DNA of 64,000 nucleotides from positions 24,660,260-24,724,259 of the forward strand of contig OZ010573.1 in the NCBI GenBank assembly GCA_963932145.1, in the 5' to 3' direction. This DNA is from Acanthosepion lycidas. Its lineage: Eukaryota > Mollusca > Cephalopoda > Sepiida > Sepiidae. Shown in pieces: positions 46,150 through 56,733 of the stretch. The position numbers were made by a program, and so were the translations under genes. Under the pieces are notes generated by a model. That model was not told where the DNA came from, searched no databases, and worked only from the letters and a program-made list of their open reading frames with translations. Each line of letters opens with the position of its first letter. Position 1 is the first letter of the stretch.

Positions 46150-46292
46150 TTTAGTCCATAGCTGGAGGGAGAAGATAGATTTCATACCTTTCCCAAAGGT
46201 ACTTTGCGCCTAAGTGAATCTAACGAACCCAACTGAAATTCGAACTCGTCTCTGATTTCTCATTCCGACTCGCTATTACACCACCCGCACAT
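46150..46292 (-). mobile_element. tRNA-derived SINE (core family)
   Basis: Complement: GCGGGTGGTGTAATAGCG, GACGAGTTCGAATTTCAG, TTGGGTTCGTTAG and CCTTTGGGAAAGGTATGAAA. The order is the same as at 42.28 kb. Confidence 0.8.
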
Positions 46293-46294
46293 AC

Positions 46295-46470
46295 TTTGAA
46301 GGTAAGAGGGACAGCGAGTAGCCTAGCTAACTGGTTTGTGCAAATGGATAGCAGAACAGGCATTGGAAGAGACAGGGAAAAGGCAAACCTTAATAAGAGC
46401 TATAAATGTTAGGAAGTTATGGAGAGCTCTAATCGATAACACGACACAGAAGAATGTTAAAGTTTTATCA
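46295..46470 (+). mobile_element. RTE-like LINE 3' coding fragment
   Basis: It reads GKRDSE*PS*LVCANG-type residues, then CKWIAEQALEETGKRQTLIR and RKLWRALI in one frame, matching the family end (CKWMAEQGLGE-). It is immediately downstream of a SINE. Confidence 0.7.
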
Positions 46471-46584
46471 ATAAAACAATGCTTATTTATAAAAATGACA
46501 AAAGAGAAGATTAGAAATTAATAAAAAAAACAGTTTGATGCAAATGTTAACGGCAACATTAGCTGTTTCCTTATAAGGAATCAA

Positions 46585-46810
46585 ACATTTAGCATTCATT
46601 GGCCGAGCAACTTGTACTACTATCGGTTGAAATTTATGAAATGTTTCTCTTTAAATAATTTCGCAGGAAAATAAATTTCTCAAGTCCAGCAGCCGTTATC
46701 GCTCTTTCCAGTATTAATGGGGGTTTCCTTAACCTTTTGTTCAATGTGGTTATTTGGTAAAGTTCTTTGCGATTCTGTACTGCCAGCTCACAAGTTCCGA
46801 GGAAGCACGA
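46585..46810. repeat. Dispersed repeat shared with 7.59-8.06 kb
   Basis: CATTGGCCGAGCAAC, GTTATCGCTCTTTCC and CCTTTTGTTCAATGTGG occur in the same order as at 7.6 kb. The family is unknown. Confidence 0.5.
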
Positions 46811-47404
46811 AATATAATAACGATCCTTGTGGTTAGAAATGATGAAACCATATCTATTTTATATCTCAATTTTACAATAACACGAATAACCAACTATATA
46901 TAATTATTAGGGCTTCCAGCACAAACGCGCCGACTTTGAGCTTTATATATTAGATTAGAATGAGTTTGTTCATTATACAAAGGCAAACTCGTGTACAGCC
47001 TGCAAATATATCCAGGCTTTGTAGATTCAGTTGAATGTTTTAATATAAAATCTTTGCATTCATGGGGGGAAATGTGGGTGTCGATCTCGTTATGCGTAAA
47101 TACCTTTCGTAAATGCAATTACAGCTTGTAACCGTTAGGTTAAATACTATAATGTCCTTTCTTATTTTTAATGTTTGGATAAAGATATTGTGCCTTGCAA
47201 AAGTATTCCCTCCCACTAACTATATCTTCTACATTTATAGTATTTCTTCATTGGAAACTTCCCAGGAAAAAAAAAAAAGATTTTTTTTTTATACTCGTCG
47301 TTGCTATTACGCAATTAATGTACCTGACCAGTGTCGTTGAAAATAAACATTGACGCACATGGATAATGACAATAAAGATATACAATTTTTTTTGTTCCAA
47401 CTTA
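46811..47404. other. No gene recognised
   Basis: A 74-codon minus-strand frame at 46894 has no splice context or familiar motif. Confidence 0.4.
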
Positions 47405-47506
47405 TTAGGTTGGTGCAAAAATAATGACGTAATAATGTCGTTTTTTGACGTATTTTTTAACGTCAAAAAACGACATTATTACGTCATTATTTTTGCACCA
47501 ACATAA
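47405..47506. mobile_element. MADE1-like mariner MITE (102-bp form)
   Basis: TA-flanked palindrome with TTAGGTTGGTGCAAAAATAA termini and one mismatch at the right end (CAACATAA). Arms and loop are otherwise the same as the 27672 copy. Confidence 0.9.
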
Positions 47507-47739
47507 TAGTATTAGAAATTCTATGCGACTTCATTTCAGAACTATACCATATCTAGTTTTTTTTTTTAAGTCTTGGAAGTTTACCAAGCGTAGGCGAGTA
47601 CTTCAGCTAATATTTATTGAGACAATTTGATCTTAAGAGATTAATTTCTTTTCTTCGGGAGTGGAAACAAAGACATAACATTTTTGTCTGGATTTATGGG
47701 ATGAGGAGTTATCATTAGTTACACTATTTATATTCGGAT

Positions 47740-48005
47740 TATTGTCCTAATCTTTGTTGTTATCATCACAACGTTTCAGCCGTTGTACCTTCTGGCCTTC
47801 CTCAGGTATACATTGAGCTGGGTAGCCTACAGGGAATTCTGAACTGAACCCTTTATTTTACAGGTGTAGACTGTTCTCGTACTACTGCTCATGTCTAAGG
47901 ATATCTCCTCTAGTTTTTACTTTATTTAGTACTTTTCAGTTATTGCCAGGCCCAGGGATTGAACTCATAACCACTTTTTATCCACTAAACCATTGCCCCG
48001 TGGGA
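47740..48005 (-). mobile_element. tRNA-derived SINE, second family
   Basis: Minus strand: GGGGCAATGGTTTAGTGG (A-box-like), TGAGTTCAATCCCTGG (B-box-like), and a 3' region with CCTGAGGAAGGCCAGAAGG and GAAACGTTGTGATGATAAC. The head differs from the core-family SINEs. Confidence 0.6.
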
Positions 48006-48009
48006 GCAG

Positions 48010-48884
48010 TGGAATATAAAGTGTAAATAAAGATATAACATGTTAATAAAAAGAGACTTTCGAACTATTTGGAACAACATGACACAGATAAAAATATGAA
48101 AACTTTTACTTTACACGGAAGCCATAGTACAATTATAGCAATTCATATTGAGCTCATACCTTAAATAAATGCAGTCTAATCTTAGTGTAGGTGTTATGCC
48201 ATTGTCCCTCACTATCAATGTCCATCCCATTTTTTTTCTCGATTCACCTTAGAGTTTATATTGTACATTCCAGTCAGCATTTGTATGTTTAGACGACTTT
48301 CGACCTTTAACGATGGCAGAAAGGGTGGAGTTGTAACAAGAAACATTTCCTTAAAAGAAACTTACAAATGTTTGCCTAGAAAAGTCAAAGAAATTATCTA
48401 AAACCGTTCATTCAGGCACACAAAGGGTGTTGCATTTCAATCTTGAACGTGAAGCAAATACAGAAAAAAAGCATTTAAAAAAAATTAAAAACTCAAATAG
48501 AAAAAGTTCACTAATTTTACATGGTCGAATGCTCAATCAGGAAAAACATTTAAAATAACTTATTCCTTACCGAAATATTCTAATATCAAATCCAAACGTG
48601 AAACGTTCTATAGCCAAATAAAGAACTCGTTGATTAAAAATTGAGAAGGAAAATAATGAAAGAGGAAAAAAAAAAAAGAGAAAGAAAGATGAAAAAGGGA
48701 GGAGGAAAGAATAATTAGTAAAAAAAATAAGAGGAAGGCAGCAAAAAGGAACAGTAAGGGAGATGAAATGGAGATAGAAGAGAGGAAAAGTGGGGGGGAT
48801 AAATAAGAGAGTAAAAAAGAAATAAAAGCAAATATTTCTGGAACTTTATCCATGTTACCTTTTAAAATGTTCTTTTCATGCATT
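48010..48884. other. No gene recognised
   Basis: A-rich. 48640-48830 is a purine-rich low-complexity stretch on the plus strand that produces a false open frame on the minus strand. Confidence 0.5.
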
Positions 48885-49705
48885 TATTGGCTGCCGCAAT
48901 CTTAACAACATAAAGTATGCAGATGAGACAGTCTTGATAGCAGACGTAGAAGGAAATCTACAAAAACTACAGAAGGTAGTGAAGGAAAGAGAGAAGAAAG
49001 GACTAAACATCAATTGCAAGAAGATAGAATGCATCGTTGTTAGCAAAAGGATGAATCGAAAGTGCGATTTGCAAATCGGAGGTACCAAAATCAAACAAGT
49101 GCGGAAATTTAAATATCTCGGGAATGTTTTAACAGATGAAGGAAAGAGCGACACTGATATCCGAAGTCGTATTTGGATAGACAAGAAAGCATTCCAAAAT
49201 CTAAGCACATTACTAAGAAATAGGAACATTTCTCTAGAAATAAGGAAAAGAATACTAAATTGCTATGAGATATATGTTCTGTATGTCAGTACATGGTGGA
49301 TAATCTTCTCACAGATGAAGAGGAGACATAAAGCAATAGAAATGTGGTTCTATAGAACGATGATGAGGATACCGTAGACCGAACATGTGAGTAATGATGA
49401 AACTTTGGAGAAAAGGGAAACAAAAAAGAAACTAATACTCAACATCAGGAAGAGACAGTTGATGTTTCTGGGGCATGTAATGATGAAGTGACAGTGCTTG
49501 GAAAATTTGATACCCACAGGACAGATTGAAGGCAAGAGGGACAGAGGAAAATAACGCATAACATACTAACTTGACTAAATGGATGGCGGAATAGGGTTTA
49601 GAAAAGATAACAGACAAAGTTTTTTGAGAGCTACACGGGACAGGAAGTTGTGGAGAGCCATGATTGCCTACGCCCTGAGGGTGGCGTGGCACATAAAAAA
49701 GAAGA
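48885..49705 (+). mobile_element. RTE-like LINE, RT motif C to C-terminus
   Basis: It begins just before the catalytic box, reading NLNNIKYADETVLIADVEGN (YADE instead of the active YADD). It continues with CKKIECIVVSKR, KYLGNVLTDEGKSDTDIRSR, LSTLLRNRNISLEIRKRILN, MWFYRTMMRIP and a stop. Out of frame come KLILNIRKRQLMFLGHVM and LIPTGQIEGKRDRG, then GQEVVESHDCLRPEGGVA. It is the best preserved RTE-like copy here but is 5'-truncated and dead. Confidence 0.85.
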
Positions 49706-50533
49706 TTACATATCTATGGAATTCAAATATTTGGGAAAATAGGTAGGTCTGGTAATATTATCACGTAGAATAGCTAATAAATAGCATAAAGTCATAGACA
49801 TCGAGAAAAATACTTATCGTCTGATACTTTGAATTTAAATGAATAATAGATTTTTTTTTCAAACCCTGTAAACTTTCATATCAACTTTCTCTCTTCCTCA
49901 TACATGACAAATGTAATTTTGAAAGAAACTCTCCTTGTCTGACATCCGGGAGCTTTACAGTCTTGTTTACCGGATGACGGATTTATCTCCTGATAACACG
50001 ACGGCCAGTTAAAAATCATTTAATCTTTTGCTGTTACCTTTCTGAATAATTTTAGCTTCTTAGAAAATAAATTTTATTTTTAACCTCCATAATATAACAG
50101 AAGTAGACAATTTGAAGGTTTCTACATTTCAGTTGTATTTAATACACACACACACGTAACGAGTGACGACAGTTTGGTTAAAAAAAGCCACCTTAATTAA
50201 AAGAGAAAGCAATTTACTAAGAAAAATTGTGTAGAAAGTGCTTTAATCAACCTATCATCCACAGACAATTTACGTACAGGTACTTAAAACATTTTACCTT
50301 TCTTGGCAGATCTATTATTACAATGTGGTATATTTAATAACAAAAATGATGGAAACAAAAAGAAATTAAATGAAATCGTCTAGTTTATATACCTAAATAC
50401 ATATTTAAGAAATTAAATTAAATTTCAGCATCCCGTTTTGTGCACATGCGTAGTCAGATCAACGTAAACATCACTTTAGTCCGATGAAATCCTAAAAGAC
50501 GAAAAAGGTCACACGAAAATTTTTTCCATTTTG

Positions 50534-50536
<3 letters not shown>
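49706..50536. other. No gene recognised
   Basis: AT-rich DNA between the LINE and the TA tract hosting the Tc1-like element. Confidence 0.5.

Positions 50537-50574
<38 letters not shown>
50537..50574. repeat. (TA)n tract, left side of Tc1-like insertion
   Basis: A TA tract that continues on the right side of the transposon at 52096-52132. Confidence 0.95.
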
Positions 50575-50577
<3 letters not shown>

Positions 50578-52092
50578 TGCGTGCCAAATTATTATCGTAA
50601 TAACTTTTTTTCTAATATTTCAAAAAACGTCCAATCAATTCACACAAAATTTTCACACAATGTTGGCAACACTGACCTGCGCAATCACTGCACAATGTAA
50701 ACAAACTGGCGCCATATTTGTTATCAGCACGGTGATTTGAGCGTGCCAAATTATTAGATAAGTGTAAGAATTTAGTGAAAAGATGGGCCGTAAAATCAGT
50801 TTAAGTGATGCTGAAAAGAAAACTATCACCTCAGAACTCTCAAAAGGTAAATCTACCCTAGAAATTTCTAAAATGATAGGGAGGTGTCATCAAACAGTGA
50901 AAAAGTTCACTGCCGACCCTACACAAGTACGCAAAAGGGCAGATAAAGGCAAGCCGAGGGTTATTTCACGTCGTCTCATGTCACGACTTAAACGAGGGGC
51001 CACGAAGAACCCTGGACTTTCCAGTCAAGAGCTTTTCAGTTGCAATGGGGATTCTACTGTGACTAAAAGTACTCGGTGTCAGTATCTGAGGGAAATAGCA
51101 ACAACAGTCAAACATGTATCGAAGCCTCCATTGACGAGAAATCACATTCAAAATCGATTGAAATGGGCCAAGGACAATATGAACATTGAATTCTCTAAAG
51201 TTTTATTCACAGACGAAACTCGAGCAACACTTGATGGGCCAGATAGATGGTGCAAAGGCTGGGTAATGAACGGACAGGATCGCCATTAGCGTTTGAGACG
51301 CCAACAAGGCGGTGGAGGCATAATGATCTGGGGTGGTATTATTGGAAAAACATTAGTGGGCCCATAGAGAGTACCAGATGGCGTCAAAATGATAGCTGAT
51401 GCATATATAGCGTTTATGAAGGAGCATCTTGAACCGCGGATGAAAAAGCAAAAAGTTGCCTTCAGAAAGGCCAATGTTTTTATGCAAGATAATGCTCCCT
51501 CACATGCTGCTCACAAGACTACTGAATATTTGAAACAGGCTTCGATGGACCTCGAAAAATGAAGTGGTCAGCAAATTCTCCGGATTTGAACCCAATCGTA
51601 AACCTTTGGAGCATCATGAAGCGAAGACTATACGCCGATGGACGACAATTCAAGAGCAATACTGAGTTGTAGGAAGCAATTCTTGACATATCTCGCGGCA
51701 TTATAGTTAACAAATTCTATGGATCATCGACTTCTTCAAGTAATTTTAAAACAGGGAAAGCACATTCCCTATTAATTTGTTTAAAACTGTGCCTTTATTG
51801 TATCTGTTATTATTTGTTTGATTATCTTATTTATTAGCTTCTTTTGATCATAAAGATTCACGTGCAACATTAATAAACGTTTTGTTTGCTCAATTCTGGG
51901 AATTTGACTAAACCTTTCTAATAATTTGGCACGCTCAAATCACCGTGCTAATAACAAATATGACGCCAGTTTGTTTACATTGTGCGAAAATTTCAGTGAT
52001 TGCGCAGGTCAGTGTTTCCAACATTGTGTGAATTGATTGGACGGTTTTTGAAATATTAGAAAAAAGTTATCTCGATAATAATTTGGCACGCA

Positions 52093-52095
<3 letters not shown>
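50575..52095 (+). mobile_element. Tc1-like DNA transposon, 1,521 bp, complete ends
   Basis: Long terminal inverted repeats: left 50575-50759 and right 51919-52095. They start CACTGCGTGCCAAATTATTA. Each arm repeats GTGCCAAATTATTA at its inner end, so it has the IR/DR layout known from Tc1-like elements such as Sleeping Beauty. It is inserted in a (TA)n tract, as expected for TA target choice. It encloses one disrupted transposase frame. The left and right arms differ at a handful of positions and in length, so the insertion is not brand new. Confidence 0.92.
50783..51830 (+). pseudogene. Tc1-like transposase, disrupted
   Basis: The intact first part (50783-51289) starts MGRKISLSDAEKKTI and holds a helix-turn-helix (LEISKMIGRCHQTVKKF, about residues 30-48). 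A second basic DNA-binding region follows, then FTDET with the first catalytic Asp. After a stop it continues QQGGGGIMIWGGI, then MQDNAPSHA (second Asp), a frameshift, and SPDLNPIVNLWSIMKRRLY. Tc1 enzymes are DD34E with Glu in the PIENLW motif. Here that Glu is Val. At least three stops and one frameshift make it inactive. Confidence 0.9.

Positions 52096-52132
<37 letters not shown>
52096..52132. repeat. (TA)n tract, right side of Tc1-like insertion
   Basis: Continuation of the TA tract split by the transposon. Confidence 0.95.
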
Positions 52133-52135
<3 letters not shown>

Positions 52136-53077
52136 ATAGTGTATGTGTGTGACTACATGGACGAAACTAGATGAGCATCACTTTGAACGCACTAGTGGCT
52201 CACCGTAATACATTTGACCATAATTTAAACTTAATAAACGCTAGTCTGATCAGGAAAGAAAATGCATTGAGAGCTAATCACGCAGTTCTCAACAATAAAC
52301 TTAAAACCTGGACTAAGTATCATTTAAAAAAAAAAAAAAGACATGCAAATTTAACAGAAAATAATAACTGTCTTGTCAGCTGATATATTCTGGTACGATT
52401 GCATGTTTTTTAGTCTCTCAAAGGGTGTGCATACTTACATTTATATCTTGGTCAGCTTATGAACTTTCCAGCCGATTCTTATATAACTAAAACACGTTCT
52501 GGTTCTCTGGCCGTCGGATCTGATAAGGTAATTTATTGCCGCTTTTATCGCATTTTCCTTGCATAATTTTGTCTTTCATTCCAACTTAAAGTCGGTGAAA
52601 CGTGTTGCTAAAAAGCTTTTCCCCTTTGTCTCATTATCTCCACACACACAATTTATCAAAACGACAGAATTCGACATTAAATGACCTGGAAAAAGTTGAT
52701 ATGCCGTAAAACGAAACAGTCGAAATTTACTAAAAAACATTTACATAAAAAAGATGTTTAACCATAATTATTGTTTAATTATCGTTATCGTCCAAGAGTT
52801 ATTTCTTTTTAACGAGAATCAGCTGTATTTCGTCTTCGGGGGGAGCACTAAAGAAATGACTAGTCCCCGGAGATTCCAGCTCCATGACAGTACTTACTCA
52901 TTGCAGTATCAGGGGAGCTTTGTGGGTTTGTTCTAACACCTTTGCATCACTGGTTGTAGAGATTGCGCCACTTTTATCTTAGCTAACATGAAACCGATTT
53001 TGTTTTACATTTGCCATCGTTTTGAGGTGAATAAATACTGGATTAGTTGTGTTTCCTCACCACTGTTAAATAACTTT
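52133..53077. other. No gene recognised
   Basis: Short open frames at 52171 and 52754 with no recognisable motif or splice context. Confidence 0.4.
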
Positions 53078-53235
53078 ACACACACACACACATACATACA
53101 TATACACACATATACACACATATACACACACACATACATACACACATACATACATACATACATACATACATACATACATACATACATACATACATACATA
53201 CATACATACATACATACATACATACATACATACAT
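53078..53235. repeat. (CA)n/(CATA)n microsatellite
   Basis: Mixed CA, CATA and TACACA units become pure CATA tetranucleotides from about 53148 to 53235. They produce His-Thr-Tyr-Ile and Met-Tyr-Val-Cys repeat frames that are not genes. Confidence 0.97.
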
Positions 53236-53849
53236 TTTATTCATCTGACAAGTCTGTTTAATTTTTATTGTATTATTTCAATTTTCGGGTAAGAAGCTGT
53301 ACATCCCAAAATTCTTGATAAATTGATATAATGCTCCCCTTCATTGGACAGGAGTTACCATGCTTGTAAGTGGCTTTTTGCATCACCCATTTACACTTGA
53401 TATTTTCACGCGCCGGTGGTCTTTGGGATTTACATATCCCCGTTATTCTCCTGTAAGTATTACTTGAGAAAATCCTACAGGATCTTGTGAAAGAGTCTTT
53501 GTTGGTCTTTCTTTCTCGTAAACAATTACGTAGTCAAATGGTGTTAAATCCTATTCACGTCACTGCCACATCGACACTGCATCTTTACCTATTATGCCAC
53601 AAATAGGTCATCCAGCCGAGTCTACAATTGGGAGAGGGTGAAGCTATCTAGAGAGCTATTGTCGGTAATTATTTTACTCATCGGTTTCTATAAGACACCT
53701 TCAGACTAGACAGAAACCGCATATACATGGACCTGGTATATCTACGCTGATACGGAGAAACAACGAAGCCTGATATTGTTAAATATTTCCAACTGAATTA
53801 TGATGAGAATATGTGATATATAAAAGTTACATAAAACACACACATATAT
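53236..53849. other. No gene recognised
   Basis: Unique-looking DNA of mixed composition. Confidence 0.4.
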
Positions 53850-53935
53850 ATATATTAAAATAAAAAGAAAGAACAGTAAGATGTATAATCCACAGTTCTT
53901 TAGCGTTTATTTTTAAAGCCAGTGTTCGATACACA

Positions 53936-53979
<44 letters not shown>

Positions 53980-54061
53980 TACTGCGTATCGAACACTGGT
54001 TTTTGAAAAATAAATGCTAAAGAACTGGATTATAAACCTTACTGTTCTTTCTTTCTTTTTA

Positions 54062-54075
<14 letters not shown>
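53850..54075. repeat. Fold-back repeat with (TA)n centre
   Basis: The left arm (about 53855-53945) has AAAAAGAAAGAACAGTAAG, CAGTTCTTTAGCGTTTATTT and CCAGTGTTCGATAC. The right arm (about 53980-54066) has the complements in reverse order. The centre is a 30-bp TA tract, and another TA tract (54067-54118) follows. A few mismatches separate the arms. Confidence 0.85.

Positions 54076-54118
<43 letters not shown>
54067..54118. repeat. (TA)n microsatellite
   Basis: A pure TA tract flanking the fold-back repeat. Confidence 0.95.
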
Positions 54119-54121
<3 letters not shown>

Positions 54122-54517
54122 GCACATGAGTACTGATGCTAATAAAATAGTGCTCGATAATAACAAAGCTATTAATTATATTAATAATAAATATACATTT
54201 TTTCTCACTGCTAACACAAATCTGAGTTTAATACCAATACAATCGTTAGGTGTTGATTGAAAACTGAACTACATATATGCCTTCATCTGTCCCACCATGA
54301 ATAAAAACTATAACTTATACGTATAATACAAACAATGCGAACTGGAGAAAATCGAAACTGTCTTCTAATATTTTCCGAAGGTGAAACGACCAGATTGGTA
54401 GTTTATTTTGTGTTACTTGTTGGGACCATGTTTCTTCTGTTCTCTTAACTGCCGTAGGCAAACATGTATTGCCTCTTCGCTGTCTACATAGCAACTAGGT
54501 TCGTCACTCCCACAAAA

Positions 54518-54525
54518 TGACGTCA
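54518..54525. promoter_or_regulatory. CRE-like TGACGTCA
   Basis: A perfect palindromic CRE (TGACGTCA) in the local GC-rich patch, with TGCGTGACCC 20 bases further on. An 8-bp site can occur by chance in 64 kb, and another lies at 39068. No TSS was identified. Confidence 0.2.
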
Positions 54526-55354
54526 CTCATCGGCTGTTGCGTGACCCTCATCAATTCATCTTACCTAAAGGGAGATAATCGCCCTCTACATCACAGTTAT
54601 ACTCAAAACGTTTCCGACGCGTGTCATCTTACATGTAACATTTTGGGAGTTCCCAATCAAACCCTTTATTCTATCCACGGTTGAGGGGTTGAAGATTGTT
54701 CTCATCCGTTTTCCATGTCGCGGATATATGTCCCATCAGTTCGTACTTACCTTCCCATTTTTGTCAATTGTTTATTTCTCCAACTGAAAAAGAGTATCTA
54801 ACTACAAGACCCAAAGATAACATCACCACTTTATAAAACTCATATCTGCTGTTTTTTTCCGAGTTACTACTAACCATTTTAATTTAACTTTTGTGTTGCT
54901 TGTCCATTTTAAGCACTACCAAATTCAGAAAAGAAAACAAGAAACCAGATTTATGGGGTCTGGTAGTGCTAAAAATAAAAGAAATGAACCAGAAACACAA
55001 ACAAGGAAAACAATATTACATCTAAGTGTGGAAAGCAGAATGTGAACAATTTATTCTCGTGGATTAAATAAAATGTTCGGTTCGAAAGACAAAGAAAGTT
55101 ATCGAGTACGAAGATAGATACCTAAACACGGTCAGGAGGGTGCAACGACCGAAAATTGTGAGCTCCCTGTCCCAAATAGCAAAGTATATAATAATGATAA
55201 TTCCTCATCTCAAAAATAGCGACAAAAATAAAACGAATCAAAAGATACAATAAAAAAAATATAATTTCTTAGCAGTATGGGTTTGTTATTTAATATCGAG
55301 ATATTTTTCCTATGGCAAAGAGGCGTGTTAGAGTGACATCAAGTAATGTCTATT

Positions 55355-55368
55355 GTTACCACAGCAAC
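55355..55368. promoter_or_regulatory. RFX X-box-like site
   Basis: GTTACCACAGCAAC fits the 14-bp X-box pattern GTTNCCATGGNAAC at 12 of 14 positions, with both half-sites (GTTACC, GCAAC) intact. If the region is upstream or intronic DNA of the RFX6-like gene, it would be a candidate auto- or cross-regulatory site. This is based on one match by eye. Confidence 0.3.
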
Positions 55369-56693
55369 TGAATACATCATTACTAACTACAGAGACTAGG
55401 TTGTGTGACCGATAAATAGAGTCATATTGTTTTATCTGTTTTAAACAAGAGCGATATTAGTTTTAAGTTTGTCAGTTACAATAAATGAATAAATAAATAA
55501 AATAAACCCTTTTCATACCATGTAAAATGAATTAATAATGAAGAAAAACAGAAAATGGAGAGAACTTAAACAGCTGACTTCGATCCGAAAATTCAAAAAC
55601 CGAGGCTTTTCCTCTTTTCACCATGTGATTTTCTAAGATTAGGCGTCAGTAGATGACTTCGATAACCTAAATCTGGACATTAAAATCGAGATAAAAAAAA
55701 CAATCTTATCGTCGCTACACCTAAACAACAGCGCCAATTCTTACTTGCATATTACAGATAGTAGTAAAAAGAGGAGAAACATGAACCTTCATGTCGGCAA
55801 AAATATGGACAGTTAAAAAGACGGTTTTACCATGATACCGCTATCATTTTAACTCCCTTCGCTCTTCGGTAATATTTATTGTTTTAAAAACAATGATTTG
55901 AATTACAATAAAACCTAAACATATTAAAGTGAATTTCTATATTTTCCTTGTTGAGAATTTACAACAAAAATAATTAATACCACTTATTTATTAGATTGTT
56001 GATTGGAATGGTTGGTAAAACATCAGCTTGTCGACTGATTCGAACGTTATAAAATGGTAAATAAGGATTTACTTATAGTTGCTTCACATAATTTAAAAAT
56101 TTAGTAAATGTTTATAAAGTTATGAATAAATTGTTTTCGTATTTATTTTTTTTATAAAAATTGGTAAAATGATAAATATAGCACTGCATTAGTCTTAATA
56201 CAATTATATTAATTTTTAGAATGTTGTAAATCTAAAATTATTCTTGCAAATAATATCTAAATAAATAGTGCTCAAGTTTTTTTGTTGTAAATTATCAAGA
56301 AAAAATATTTAAATTCACTTTCGTCATATGTTCATTTTATTACAATTCTCATCATAGTTTCTTTAAACAAATATTGCCGAAGAGTGAAGGTAGTTGAAAT
56401 AGAAGCGGTTTTCACGGGGAAAAACGTCCTTTTAACATCCCGTTTTTTTTGCGAGCACAAAAGTTTGTCAGCCCAAAAGAGGATTTGACTCGACCTATTG
56501 AATTTCCCTTGTAATTAAAAAACCCCCCAAAAAACCCTACTGTCCAGCTCTGCGTTTGGGATCTATGATCCCCCCTAGTAGTCACATAATTACTTCATAT
56601 CCGCCACAGGCCATTATATCGATTCTGGTTTCTCCTAGTATGATTTATCTTGCATTATCTGTTCATAAAATCGATTTCTTTCCTCATATTTAA

Positions 56694-56733
<40 letters not shown>

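Noticed and set aside
46894-47118. 74-codon minus-strand frame with Cys/His residues, considered as zinc-finger exon
   Set aside because: Spacing does not fit C2H2 or other fingers, and no splice context was found.
53005-53248. Met-Tyr-Val-Cys and His-Thr-Tyr-Ile repeat frames on both strands
   Set aside because: They are read-through of the CATA tetranucleotide array.
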